From the NCBI GenBank assembly GCA_000990325.1, contig LBPS01000009.1:1-54608 (forward strand): a DNA stretch of 54,608 nucleotides. The letters are read 5' to 3'. Below, piece after piece: positions 26,631 to 35,461 of this stretch (within the stretch, counting starts at the first letter, position 1; each line of letters opens with the position of its first letter). The notes under the pieces are model-generated. The model had not been told where the DNA came from. It was given only the letters and a program-made list of their open reading frames with translations, and did no database searches. Origin of the DNA: Candidatus Nomurabacteria bacterium GW2011_GWE2_34_25 (GTDB taxonomy: Bacteria > Patescibacteriota > Minisyncoccia > Phycocordibacterales > UBA9973). Position numbers and translations under genes: made by a program.

Positions 26631-27412
26631 AAATCGTCTTCAATTTTCAAATATCGAACTATGTGTTTATGATTTGAAGGTTTAATTTCTTCAAAAAATC
26701 TTTTTATATCTTTTCTTCTGGTAAGATACAAATTATATAAACTAATACTCGATGGATTATATCTTAACCTTTTTAACATTAATTGTAAAGATTTAAGAAT
26801 AGGTAATGATCTATTACAAAAAGACATTTGGACACCATATTTTAATTTATATATTGATCCATCTGTGTCAAAAAATCCCCTTAAAAAACTTTTCATATAT
26901 TTATCTTTACTAAAAATCCACGAAGGAACATCAACTTGAGATTTAACTTTATTTGAAACAAGCCCTTTCTTAAATAACCATGAGGTTATTTCAACTGAAC
27001 CTAGATAAACATCTCTATATCCAGTATTACGAATAGAAATTTTTGCACTCGTTTCAAATATTTTTTTAATAAGTAAACTAACATGTTCAGCATATTTTTC
27101 TTCTTTATTTCCTAGACTAACAACAACTTGGAAATGGCTTATATGTCCATCACCAAGCATTATTCCAAAAAATTCTGCTAAATCTTCAGAATATTTATTA
27201 GGAATTTGTACCCCTTTTCTTTTTTTCAGGTAATTATCTTTTAAGTGAGGCTCTGTCTTTATTTTCAGACGTTTCATCCTTCTAAAAATTGTTGATTCTG
27301 GTATTTTTAGAATTTCTGAAATTTCATGTAGACTTTTATTCTTTTTAACATAAAGATAAAAAAGCTCAGAATAATATTTTGTCTCCTCTTCCTTTGTCCA
27401 ACATTTAGCCAT
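26594..27412 (-). CDS. LAGLIDADG homing endonuclease with N-terminal HTH, overlapping tRNA-Tyr
   Basis: 272 aa. A helix-turn-helix (~27-52, SLHEISEILKIPESTIFRRMKRLKIK) precedes two LAGLIDADG helices, EFFGIMLGDGH (~80-90) and SFLRGFFDTDG (~175-185), each with the metal-binding Asp, so a single-chain endonuclease. No intein or intron surrounds it: it is free-standing. The last ~13 codons lie within the tRNA-Tyr gene, and the TAA stop uses two bases of the GTA anticodon. The gene is more AT-rich than its neighbours, as expected for a mobile gene. Target site unknown; the tRNA-Tyr locus is the obvious candidate. Confidence 0.85.
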   Translation of the reverse strand: MAKCWTKEEETKYYSELFYLYVKKNKSLHEISEILKIPESTIFRRMKRLKIKTEPHLKDNYLKKRKGVQIPNKYSEDLAEFFGIMLGDGHISHFQVVVSLGNKEEKYAEHVSLLIKKIFETSAKISIRNTGYRDVYLGSVEITSWLFKKGLVSNKVKSQVDVPSWIFSKDKYMKSFLRGFFDTDGSIYKLKYGVQMSFCNRSLPILKSLQLMLKRLRYNPSSISLYNLYLTRRKDIKRFFEEIKPSNHKHIVRYLKIEDDLRRSDSGYSRRL

Positions 27413-27510
27413 TATTATATAATAACAATTTTCATAATAAATTGCAATTGACTACTCTACTATATACTTAAATTTTTCAACATTTAAAAAATATGCTAAA
27501 ATAAAGACAT

Positions 27511-28194
27511 ATGTCACAGCTTTATAGTAATTCAATTTTTTGGATAGATATAGAAAAGATTAAGCCGAATCCTTTTCAGCCTCGTCGTGAGTTTGACGAA
27601 GCACGTTTGAGGGACTTGGCTGATTCGATTCGTCAGTATGGTATTTTACAACCGCTTACAGTTTCTCGTATTGAGATAGTGAAGGAAGACGAAGGTATAG
27701 TAGTAGAGTATGAGCTCATTGCCGGAGAGAGAAGGCTTCGAGCCTCCAAGCTTGCCGGACTCACACAAGTCCCAGCTATCATTCGTGTGGGGGATGACAA
27801 CATGGCCAAGCTTGAGCTTTCTATTATTGAGAACCTTCAACGCGAAGATTTGAATGCAGTTGAGCGTGCTCGAGCATTCTTCCGACTTGTAGAAGAGTTT
27901 AAGTTCAACCATACTCAGATTGGTCAGAAAATGGGGAAGAGTCGCGAGTACGTTTCCAACACTCTTCGTCTACTTGCTCTCCCTCAAGAGATGCTAGATG
28001 CTCTATCCGCTGGTAAAATAAGCGAAGGTCATACACGTCCTATCCTTATGCTTTCTGACAGACCCGATGAGCAGTCTGTGCTTTTCAAAGAAATCATGTG
28101 GAAGAAGCTCACTGTCCGTGACGCAGAGAAGATTGCTCGCAAAATTGCCTTTGATAAGGTTTTCAAGAAACCCTTGGTACGAGAGTTCACATAG
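27511..28194 (+). pseudogene. parB: ParB/Spo0J chromosome-partition protein, N-terminal part (frameshifted)
   Basis: ParB is a CTP-dependent DNA clamp that marks the origin for segregation. Seen: the N-terminal domain IKPNPFQPRREFDEARLRDLADSIRQYGILQPL, the CTP/arginine patch GERRLRASKLAGL, ENLQREDLNAVERARAF, and the HTH KMGKSREYVSNTLRLL. The frame then runs into VREFT and stops, while the true continuation (GTRVHIERKENGG) is in the +3 frame from ~28176. Relatives have about 15-20 residues between AFDKV and the LGTRV segment that are missing here, so the lesion is a frame-disrupting deletion. Confidence 0.85.
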
Positions 28195-28529
28195 AAAGGA
28201 AAGAAAATGGAGGGTATATTACAATTGACTTCTTTACCAACGACGACCTTCGAACGATTTTAGGTCTTATTAAATCAAAAGAAGAAGGAGGTAACCCGAA
28301 TCTAATGCTTGAGAATTTTATTTCTCAGAAAGAATCAGAAATAAATAGAGAAGATTTGAAAGAAAATCAAGAAGTTTTAAATTCTCAAATACAACCCCCA
28401 AAAAATGATATAGGGGATTTAGAGAATATAGAGGATAGTATTAAGTTGATGGAGGATAGAACAAATGAAGAAATAAAGAAAGCTGAAGAAGATATAGATC
28501 TCTATAATATTAAAAATTTCTCAATTTAA
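28176..28529 (+). pseudogene. parB: ParB C-terminal domain and acidic tail (second frame of parB)
   Basis: The frame reads GTRVHIERKENGGYITIDFFTNDDLRTILGLI, the ParB C-terminal dimerisation segment, followed by a ~80-residue Glu/Asn-rich extension ending NIKNFSI. It has no plausible start of its own at the junction (first ATG at 28305 would lose the domain), so it belongs to the upstream parB. A GGAGG at 28289 lies inside this frame. Ends just before a bidirectional terminator. Confidence 0.8.
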
Positions 28530-28535
28530 AAATAA

Positions 28536-28568
28536 AAAAACCTACAGATAAGGTCTGTAGGTTTTTTA
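28536..28568. terminator. Bidirectional terminator between parB and rsh
   Basis: 14-bp perfect stem (28536-28549 / 28555-28568) with A- and T-runs at the two ends, between convergent genes. Confidence 0.9.
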
Positions 28569-28570
28569 TT

Positions 28571-30043
28571 TTAGTTTTTCCCAAATGATAAAAACTTAGA
28601 AAGGAGACTGTGCTGTTTTAGGTAGGCATTTATTTCTCGACGAGCCAGACTTGTTTTTGCATGATCTAGCCATTTAGAGGAAGGATTTGTATTCTTGTTT
28701 ACCTGTATCTCTACAATATCATGTGTTTTTAATATAGTTCCCAATGATGTATTTTTCCCATTAATTTTGGCTCCTTGTGCATGATTCCCAATATCAGTAT
28801 GTATAGCATAGGCGAAGTCTATAACAGAAGAATCTTCAGGTAAGTCAATAATGTCTCCTTTCGGAGTAAAGATAAAAACTCGATCCCTGAAGAAATTCAT
28901 TCGAATTTTTTCCAAGAAATCTTCTGGTTTTTCATTTTCATGATCTTTATTTAAATCATGGAGTTTATTTAACCACTCTAACTCTTTGAGATCAGGATTT
29001 TTTTCTGCATCTTTTGCTTTATATATAAAGTGTGCAGCTATACCATTTTCTGCTTGTTCGTGCATTTCGTGCGTTCGTATCTGGATTTCTACGATTCCTC
29101 CAGTTCCTGTGAATATTGTTGTATGGAGACTTTGATATCCGTTTGCCTTTGGCATTGCTATATAGTCTTTGATACGATTAGGTACGGGTGTCCATTCTCC
29201 GTGAATAATACCTAGTACATGATAGCAGTCAGATACAGTGTCTACCATTACACGCATGGCTATAATGTCATATATCTTACCAATATCCATATTGTACTTT
29301 TGAAGTTTCTTCCAGAGTGAATATAAATGCTTCTGACGATAATCTATCTTTGTATTTTTAATTTTTGCTTCTAGTATTTTTTCTTTTAGTCTATCTCTAA
29401 CTTCAATTAAATATCTTTCTTTTGCATCCTTTCTTTCTAAAAGCAATTTTTTAACATCTTCATATTCCTTAGGATAAGCATACCGGAAAGCCGCATCTTC
29501 AAGTCTTCCCTTAAGACGTCCCATTGAGAGCCTGTCTGCAAGGGGTGCGTATATTTCTAGGGTTTCAAGAGCGATACGTTTTTGTTTGTCAGGACGTATA
29601 TGTTCCAATGTTTCTATGTTATGAAGTCTATCTGCAAGTTTAATAGTAAGCACTCTTAAGTCTTCTGCCATAGATACGAAGAATCTTCTTAAGTTTTCAA
29701 CCTTACGCTCGATACCTTTGTATCTCACAGTTCCTAACTTGGTAACACCATTAATCAGAGAAAGTATTTCTTCTCCGAATTCTTTCTTGATATCCTCTTC
29801 TGTTATAGAAGTGTCTTCTATAACATCATGAAGCAACCCTGCCGCAATTGTCTTTGCTTTCATTCCTAATTCAGCTAAATTTTTGGCTGTTGCAAAAACG
29901 TGGTTGAAGTACGGTTCACCACTTTTACGAAGTTGACCAGCGTGAGCTTTTTTAGCAAAATCATAAGCTCTTTGTATGAGGTTCTGATCTTCTTTATGTA
30001 AATGATGAATTAAATCAAGTATTTCTTCTACCTTTGGTTTCAT
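28571..30043 (-). CDS. rsh: RelA/SpoT-type (p)ppGpp synthetase/hydrolase, short form
   Basis: 490 aa alarmone enzyme. HD hydrolase domain (~40-190: EPYFNHVFATAKNL, GLLHDVIEDTSITEEDI, IKLADRLHNIETL), synthetase domain (~230-350: RQKHLYSLWKKLQKYN, KDYIAMPKANGYQSLHTTIF, VEIQIRTHEMHEQAENGIAAHF) and TGS domain (~395-455: VFIFTPKGDIIDLPEDSSVIDFAYAIHTDIG). The helical and ACT regulatory domains of long Rsh proteins are absent. A TATAAT ends 7 nt before the ATG. Both catalytic centres look intact. Confidence 0.93.
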   Translation of the reverse strand: MKPKVEEILDLIHHLHKEDQNLIQRAYDFAKKAHAGQLRKSGEPYFNHVFATAKNLAELGMKAKTIAAGLLHDVIEDTSITEEDIKKEFGEEILSLINGVTKLGTVRYKGIERKVENLRRFFVSMAEDLRVLTIKLADRLHNIETLEHIRPDKQKRIALETLEIYAPLADRLSMGRLKGRLEDAAFRYAYPKEYEDVKKLLLERKDAKERYLIEVRDRLKEKILEAKIKNTKIDYRQKHLYSLWKKLQKYNMDIGKIYDIIAMRVMVDTVSDCYHVLGIIHGEWTPVPNRIKDYIAMPKANGYQSLHTTIFTGTGGIVEIQIRTHEMHEQAENGIAAHFIYKAKDAEKNPDLKELEWLNKLHDLNKDHENEKPEDFLEKIRMNFFRDRVFIFTPKGDIIDLPEDSSVIDFAYAIHTDIGNHAQGAKINGKNTSLGTILKTHDIVEIQVNKNTNPSSKWLDHAKTSLARREINAYLKQHSLLSKFLSFGKN

Positions 30044-30073
30044 AAATATAATTATACCATAACAAAATAATAT

Positions 30074-30100
30074 AAAAACTAGCTTTTTTAGCTAGTTTTT
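30074..30100 (-). terminator. Intrinsic terminator of topA
   Basis: 11-bp stem (30074-30084 / 30090-30100), 5-nt loop, A/T tails; lies between the topA stop and the rsh promoter on the minus strand. Confidence 0.85.
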
Positions 30101-30111
30101 ATAATGCATTC

Positions 30112-32340
30112 TTATTTTTTATTGGATTTGATATTATCTCCAAGTTTATGAGGATTATGGTTTCTGCACATTCTATTTGAACATCTTTCTGGAATTGTTT
30201 TGGTCCCCTCCATCATAAGAGATTGGCAAAGAGGACAAATATTCCCCGTAGGTTTTGCCTTGATAGCATTTTTACAATCTGGGTAATTGGAACATGAATA
30301 GAATATTCCAAAGCGCCCCTTTCTTTCCATCATTTTTCCCTTGTTACAAGTCGGACAATTTATATCTGTCATTTTTCTTTTCATCTCTTCCTCGTCTTGT
30401 TTTATAAATTTACATTTAGGATAACGAGAGCATGATATGAAAGTTCCACCACCATCACGTCTGACTCGTATGACAAGTTTACCTCCTCCACTTTTACCTT
30501 TTTTCTCTCCACAAGTTGGGCACACCTCTCCCGTTTCTTTTGGTCCATCTAGAACTTCTCCTTCAATGGTTCTTGCTCCATCGCAGTCTGGGTATTTGCT
30601 ACAAGAATAGAATTTACCTCCGCGTGAAAGTTTAACAATCATACTACTTTCACACTTAGGACAAAGTATATTACTTGGAGCTTCTCCCATGTTTGTGGCT
30701 TTAGCAAGTTTTTCTTTTTCTTTTACATCTTTTGAAAATGGTGTATAAAAGTCTTTGAGAGTTTTTACATATTCTCTTTTACCATTTGATATATCATCAA
30801 GCTTGTCTTCCATATCTGCAGTGAAAGTATCACTTATGTATTCACCGAAATTTTCTTCAAGGAAAGATGAGACAACGTCCCCTGTGTCGGTGGGGAAAAG
30901 AGTTTTGCCTTCTTTCCTTACGTAACCTCTATCCTCGAGAGTTTTCATTATTGATGCATAGGTAGAAGGTCTTCCTATGTCACGAGCTTCAAGCTCTTTG
31001 ACAAGCCCAGCTTCAGTATAGCGGTTGGGTGGTTCGGTAGCTTTTTCGGTACTATTTAATTCTATAAGTTTTAATTCATCTCCAATTGTTACTTCTGGTA
31101 ATTCTACGTCTTCACCACGGGCACCAGTCTCACAGATAAGCCATCCAGGGAAAAGTACTCGAGAGCCATTGGCTGTAAAGTCAGGAATATTATTTTCTTT
31201 TAAGTTCGCTGTTATTTTTGTTTTTAATAATTTAGCATCAGACATTTGTGAAGACACAACTCTTTCCCATATGAGTTGGTAAAGTTTATGTTGCTCTTCG
31301 TTTGCTCCAGCATTTAGTTGTTCTATATGTGTTGGACGGATTGCCTCGTGAGCCTCTTGAGCATTTTTTGATTTAGCTTTATATGTATGTATCTGTGCAT
31401 ATTCTTTGCCATATTTTTTCTCTACAAGCTTGATAATCTGATCTTGAGCTACAAGACTCAAGTTGGTACTATCAGTACGCATGTAAGTTATGAATCCTTG
31501 CTCATAAAGTTTCTGTGCTACTTGCATTGTTCGTGAAGGGGAGAATCCAAGTCTGGTACTTGCTGTCTGTTGAAGAGTAGAAGTAGTGAAAGGGGCACGA
31601 GGTTGCCTCTTCTGTTCACTAGTTTTTAAATCTTTTACAAACCACTTTTCTTTGTTTCCAAGTTCAAGAATTTTATCTACAATTTTTTTATCACGAGGTT
31701 CTTCAATACAAGACAAAGTTATTTTATCTTTTTTGTTGGTTTCAAAAATTCCATCTAATACCCAATATTGTTCAGGAACAAAAGCACGGATTTCTCTTTC
31801 ACGCTCCATAATAATGCGTAAAGCAGGGGATTGAACTCTACCAGCCGAAAGGCCGTATCGGACTTTCTTCCAGATTATTCCAGATAGGTCATATCCTACA
31901 AGTCTATCTAGGACCCGACGAGCTTCTTGAGCCTTTACTAGGCTCTGGTCTATATCACGAGGATTTTTTAGAGCTTCTTCTACTGCTTCTTTAGTAATTT
32001 CATAAAAAGCTACACGCTTTATATTGGCTTTGATTTTTTTGTCAGCATCTAGGAGTTCTTTTAAATGCCAAGAGATAGCTTCTCCTTCACGGTCCGGGTC
32101 GGTTGCAAGCATTATGGTCTCGGCTTTTTCTGAAAGACTTTTTAAATCATGAACGACTTTTTCTTTGCCTTTTGAAATTTCATATCGAGGAATAAAACCA
32201 CCCTCTATATCGATGGCATCTTTGTTTGACTTTGGTAAGTCGCGTATATGTCCAACAGAAGCACGCACAGTATAAGCACCGTCCAAGTATTTTTCTATCG
32301 TCTTTGCTTTTGATGGTGATTCAACAATTAATAGTTTCAT
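30112..32340 (-). CDS. topA: DNA topoisomerase I
   Basis: 742 aa type IA topoisomerase that relaxes negative supercoils. Toprim domain: KLLIVESPSKAKTIEKYL with the catalytic Glu, and ATDPDREGEAISWHL with the DxDxE metal site. Active-site Tyr in GFITYMRTDSTN (~285). Four C-terminal zinc ribbons follow (CPKC/CSKYPDC, CPTC/CSRYPKC, CPTC/CSNYPDC, CPLC/CSNRMC), ending in a basic tail. Encoded next to dprA, a common pairing in this phylum and in Firmicutes. Confidence 0.96.
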   Translation of the reverse strand: MKLLIVESPSKAKTIEKYLDGAYTVRASVGHIRDLPKSNKDAIDIEGGFIPRYEISKGKEKVVHDLKSLSEKAETIMLATDPDREGEAISWHLKELLDADKKIKANIKRVAFYEITKEAVEEALKNPRDIDQSLVKAQEARRVLDRLVGYDLSGIIWKKVRYGLSAGRVQSPALRIIMEREREIRAFVPEQYWVLDGIFETNKKDKITLSCIEEPRDKKIVDKILELGNKEKWFVKDLKTSEQKRQPRAPFTTSTLQQTASTRLGFSPSRTMQVAQKLYEQGFITYMRTDSTNLSLVAQDQIIKLVEKKYGKEYAQIHTYKAKSKNAQEAHEAIRPTHIEQLNAGANEEQHKLYQLIWERVVSSQMSDAKLLKTKITANLKENNIPDFTANGSRVLFPGWLICETGARGEDVELPEVTIGDELKLIELNSTEKATEPPNRYTEAGLVKELEARDIGRPSTYASIMKTLEDRGYVRKEGKTLFPTDTGDVVSSFLEENFGEYISDTFTADMEDKLDDISNGKREYVKTLKDFYTPFSKDVKEKEKLAKATNMGEAPSNILCPKCESSMIVKLSRGGKFYSCSKYPDCDGARTIEGEVLDGPKETGEVCPTCGEKKGKSGGGKLVIRVRRDGGGTFISCSRYPKCKFIKQDEEEMKRKMTDINCPTCNKGKMMERKGRFGIFYSCSNYPDCKNAIKAKPTGNICPLCQSLMMEGTKTIPERCSNRMCRNHNPHKLGDNIKSNKK

Positions 32341-32389
32341 TGTCTATATTAGTAACACCTTCTAATTATTTTTGCAAATAATTGTTTGT

Positions 32390-33253
32390 TTATATTTTTC
32401 TTATCTCACCTAATTCTTCTTTAATTAAATCTTTGAGTTCCATTATAGAGAGGAGAGCGTTGGCTTCGCCGATGTTTATTCCTAGTTCACGGATAAGATC
32501 ATTGCGTTCCATGGGTTCGCGAAGAAGTTCAATTATTTTCATTTCATTTTTTCCGCAGTCGGCGTATTTTTCTTTATCTGTCTGTTTAGACTTTTCAATA
32601 TTGAATCCTAGGGCGATGAGAATTTCCTCACTGTTTGTTACAGGTGTGGCTCCTTGTTTGATGAGCCAGTTTGTTCCATTTGAGTTTGAAGAGAATGCTG
32701 AGCCAGGAACGGCTAGGACGTCGCGGTTATAGTCGAGTGCCATGCGAGCAGTGACAAGTGTACCTGACTTTTCTTCTGCTTCTATTATAAGTACGGCCTT
32801 AACCATTCCAGCCATTAATCTATTTCTTCTTACAAAAGAGTACAAAGCTGCAGGGCATGATGGTTCAAGCTCTGATATTACACACCCTCCTTTATCTACT
32901 ATTTCTTGAGCAAGTTTAATGTTACTTCTTGGATGAAGGACACTATTATCAAGTCCTGATCCAGGGAATGCAATAGTTGCAAGTCCAGTGTCTAGAGCTA
33001 TTCTATGTGCAATACTATCCATCCCGATAGCAAGTCCAGAGACTATAACTATAGGGTAGCCTTTGAGCCCTCTTATTAATTTCTCACAAATATCTTTTCC
33101 ATATGAAGTGTATTTACGAGAGCCGACAACTGCCAAGTAGATCATATCTTCGCCTGGAAGTTTCCCTCGTATGTATAGAACCTTCGGTGGTTGAGGAATC
33201 TCAAGTAAAGCTTTTGGAAACTGTTCTGGTTTTAATTTGTAGACGTCTTCCAT
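32390..33253 (-). CDS. dprA: DNA-processing protein DprA
   Basis: 287 aa. Rossmann-like core for single-stranded DNA and RecA loading during natural transformation: VVGSRKYTSYG, IVSGLAIGMDSIAHRIAL, IAFPGSGLDNSVLHPRSN, FVRRNRLMAGM and EAEEKSGTLVTARMALDYNRDVLAVPG. A C-terminal winged helix (KIIELLREPMERNDLIRELGINIGEANALLSIMEL) completes it. The N-terminal SAM-like domain of larger DprA proteins is reduced. Suggests DNA uptake is retained. Confidence 0.94.
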   Translation of the reverse strand: MEDVYKLKPEQFPKALLEIPQPPKVLYIRGKLPGEDMIYLAVVGSRKYTSYGKDICEKLIRGLKGYPIVIVSGLAIGMDSIAHRIALDTGLATIAFPGSGLDNSVLHPRSNIKLAQEIVDKGGCVISELEPSCPAALYSFVRRNRLMAGMVKAVLIIEAEEKSGTLVTARMALDYNRDVLAVPGSAFSSNSNGTNWLIKQGATPVTNSEEILIALGFNIEKSKQTDKEKYADCGKNEMKIIELLREPMERNDLIRELGINIGEANALLSIMELKDLIKEELGEIRKI

Positions 33254-33281
33254 ATGATTTGTGTATTATATCATTTTTTAT

Positions 33282-33287
33282 TATACT
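33282..33287 (+). promoter_or_regulatory. -10 box, leaderless, of serS
   Basis: TATACT ends 6 nt before the ATG at 33294 and supports that start codon over an upstream in-frame start at 33261. Confidence 0.55.
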
Positions 33288-33293
33288 ATATAT

Positions 33294-34556
33294 ATGTTAG
33301 ACATTAAATTCATACGTGAGAACAAAGATATAATTAAAGAGGGTGCAAAGAAGAAGCATATCGAAGTAGATATAGATAAGCTTGTCTCTGTAGATGAAAA
33401 ACGACTTGAGATTCTTTCTCGTGTTGAATTCCTGCGTGGAGAGCAGAATAAAATGAATAATTCTATCGCTACAGAAAAGGATATGGCTATTCGCGGGCAA
33501 ATGATAGGAGAAATGAAAATGGTAAAGGAAGAATTAGTTGGAAAAGAAGAAGAATTAAGAACTATTATGACAGAATGGCAATCTTTAATGCTTACGGTTC
33601 CAAATATTCCAGACATATCTGTACCAGAAGGAGAAAGTGATGCTGACAATCAAGAAGTAAAAAGTTGGGGAGAGAAACCAGTCTTTGATTTTGAAGCCAA
33701 GGATCACATAGAACTTATGACCAATCTTAAAATGGTTGATTTTGATCGAGGAGTCAAAGTGCATGGTTTTCGAGGATATTTCTTAATAGGAGATGGAGCC
33801 AGACTTTCGATGGCTATATGGAGTTATGCACTAGACTTTTTTTCTAGTAAAGGACTTTTACCTGTAATACCCCCTGTAATAGATCATAAAGAAAATTTCA
33901 TTGGTACTGCCATGATTCCACAAAGTGAAGAAGATCTATATAAAACTCAAGATGGAAATTATCTCGCTGGAACAGCTGAGGTGCCGATTATGGGAATGCA
34001 TGCAAATGAGATTTTGGATCAAAAAGTCTTACCACTGAAATATTTAGGATTCTCTCCATGTTTTAGGCTTGAGGCAGGAAGTCACGGCAAAGATGTCAAG
34101 GGTCTAATACGCGTACAAGAATTTTATAAAATGGAACAAGTAGTACTATGTGAAGCGAATCATGAGGTGTCAGTAAGGGTACACGAAGATATTACAAGAA
34201 ACTCTGAAGAATTTCTTGAATCACTAGGTATTCCTTATCATACTGTAATAAATTGTGGGGGAGATTTGGGGTTAGGGCAGGTTAAAAAGTATGATATCGA
34301 AGCATGGGTACCTAAGGAAAGCAAATATAGAGAAACTCATTCGGCTTCTTATTTTCATGATTTTCAAACTCGTCGTTTAAATATTCGCTATAAAGACGAA
34401 GATGGAAAAATGAAATATGTTCACTCGTTAAACAATACAGCTGTTGCGACTCCCCGCATTCTTGTTTCACTGGTAGAAAATTTTCAACAGGCAGATGGCA
34501 CGATAAAAGTTCCGACTGTTTTGCAAAAATATTTAGGTAAAGATATTATTTCTTAA
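33294..34556 (+). CDS. serS: Serine-tRNA ligase
   Basis: Class II aminoacyl-tRNA synthetase, 420 aa from MLDIKFIRENKDIIKEG. An N-terminal antiparallel coiled coil (~25-105) grips the long variable arm of tRNA-Ser; the catalytic domain shows motif 2 (FSPCFRLEAGSHGKDVKGLIRVQEFYKMEQV) and motif 3 (HSLNNTAVATPRILVSLVENFQ), plus TAEVPIMGMHANEIL for serine binding. Divergent from dprA; followed after 7 bp by the ftsQ-like gene. Confidence 0.96.
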   Translation: MLDIKFIRENKDIIKEGAKKKHIEVDIDKLVSVDEKRLEILSRVEFLRGEQNKMNNSIATEKDMAIRGQMIGEMKMVKEELVGKEEELRTIMTEWQSLMLTVPNIPDISVPEGESDADNQEVKSWGEKPVFDFEAKDHIELMTNLKMVDFDRGVKVHGFRGYFLIGDGARLSMAIWSYALDFFSSKGLLPVIPPVIDHKENFIGTAMIPQSEEDLYKTQDGNYLAGTAEVPIMGMHANEILDQKVLPLKYLGFSPCFRLEAGSHGKDVKGLIRVQEFYKMEQVVLCEANHEVSVRVHEDITRNSEEFLESLGIPYHTVINCGGDLGLGQVKKYDIEAWVPKESKYRETHSASYFHDFQTRRLNIRYKDEDGKMKYVHSLNNTAVATPRILVSLVENFQQADGTIKVPTVLQKYLGKDIIS

Positions 34557-34563
34557 ATAACCA

Positions 34564-35430
34564 ATGAAAGACATACCGGTATCACCACGCATAGCTCTCC
34601 TTAAACGCAATCGGAAAGTTATGAGATTGCGTTTGTTTATATTGCTTACTGTCTTGTTTGCTGTCTTTGTAGGGGCTATCTCTTATTTTTCTTCTCACCC
34701 TAAAATTGTAATCAATAAAATTATTATTACAGGTAATAGTATTATTGATACCGAGAAATTGGAGTCTAGTATAAATATAAAATTAGCTGGCAAATATTTA
34801 GGTCTTTTTTCACGTTCAAATTTTTTAATATATCCACACGATAAAATATATAATAATTTGATTTTAGAATTTCCTCGGATAGAAAGTTTATCTATCAAAC
34901 AAGAAGGGTTCAATACTCTTCGTCTAACGATAAAGGAACGTCTGGGCTCGTATTTGTATTGTGGGTTAAAAGTTCCAGAGGAAAAACAAGACATTGGAGA
35001 GAATTGTTATTTTGTAAATAATGATGGGTATATTTTTGATAAAGCCCCATATTTTTCCGGGGACGTTTATTTTAAATTCTATACAAACATAAAAGGGAAT
35101 TATCCCAATCCACTAGGTTCTCAGATGCTCGACTCTGTACGTTTTCACGAATTGGCTCGCTTTATTGACGGAGTAGCAACGCTAGGGTTTAAGGGAGCGT
35201 ATCTTGTAGTAGAAGACAATGGTACACATATTCTTTACTTAGAAAAAGCCGGAAATATTTCTAATCCAAAAATAATTTTTAAAAAAGAAAATGATATTGG
35301 AATTATATATGATAATCTTGCTACGGCCATGAAAGAAAGAGAATTTGCAAATGAAATAAATTCAAAGTATGATACTCTTTTATATATAGACCTTAGGTTT
35401 AATAATAAAGTGCTGTATAAGTTTAATTAA
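34564..35430 (+). CDS. ftsQ: FtsQ-like divisome protein (POTRA domain)
   Basis: 288 aa. Basic cytosolic tail, one membrane helix (~22-45, LRLFILLTVLFAVFVGAISYF), then a POTRA-like domain (IVINKIIITGNSIIDTEKLESSI ... FPRIESLSIKQEGFNTLRLTIKERLGSYLYC) and a beta-rich region ending in LYIDLRFNNKVLYKF, the FtsQ/DivIB C-terminal pattern. FtsQ links early and late divisome proteins. No other dcw-cluster gene is adjacent; it sits between serS and dus. Confidence 0.8.
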   Translation: MKDIPVSPRIALLKRNRKVMRLRLFILLTVLFAVFVGAISYFSSHPKIVINKIIITGNSIIDTEKLESSINIKLAGKYLGLFSRSNFLIYPHDKIYNNLILEFPRIESLSIKQEGFNTLRLTIKERLGSYLYCGLKVPEEKQDIGENCYFVNNDGYIFDKAPYFSGDVYFKFYTNIKGNYPNPLGSQMLDSVRFHELARFIDGVATLGFKGAYLVVEDNGTHILYLEKAGNISNPKIIFKKENDIGIIYDNLATAMKEREFANEINSKYDTLLYIDLRFNNKVLYKFN

Positions 35431-35461
35431 TTTTTGTGACTTCATTTAAAAAATAATATTT

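Noticed and set aside
27511..28529. Programmed frameshift in parB
   Set aside because: As for tatD, a conserved segment is missing; no slippery site was seen.
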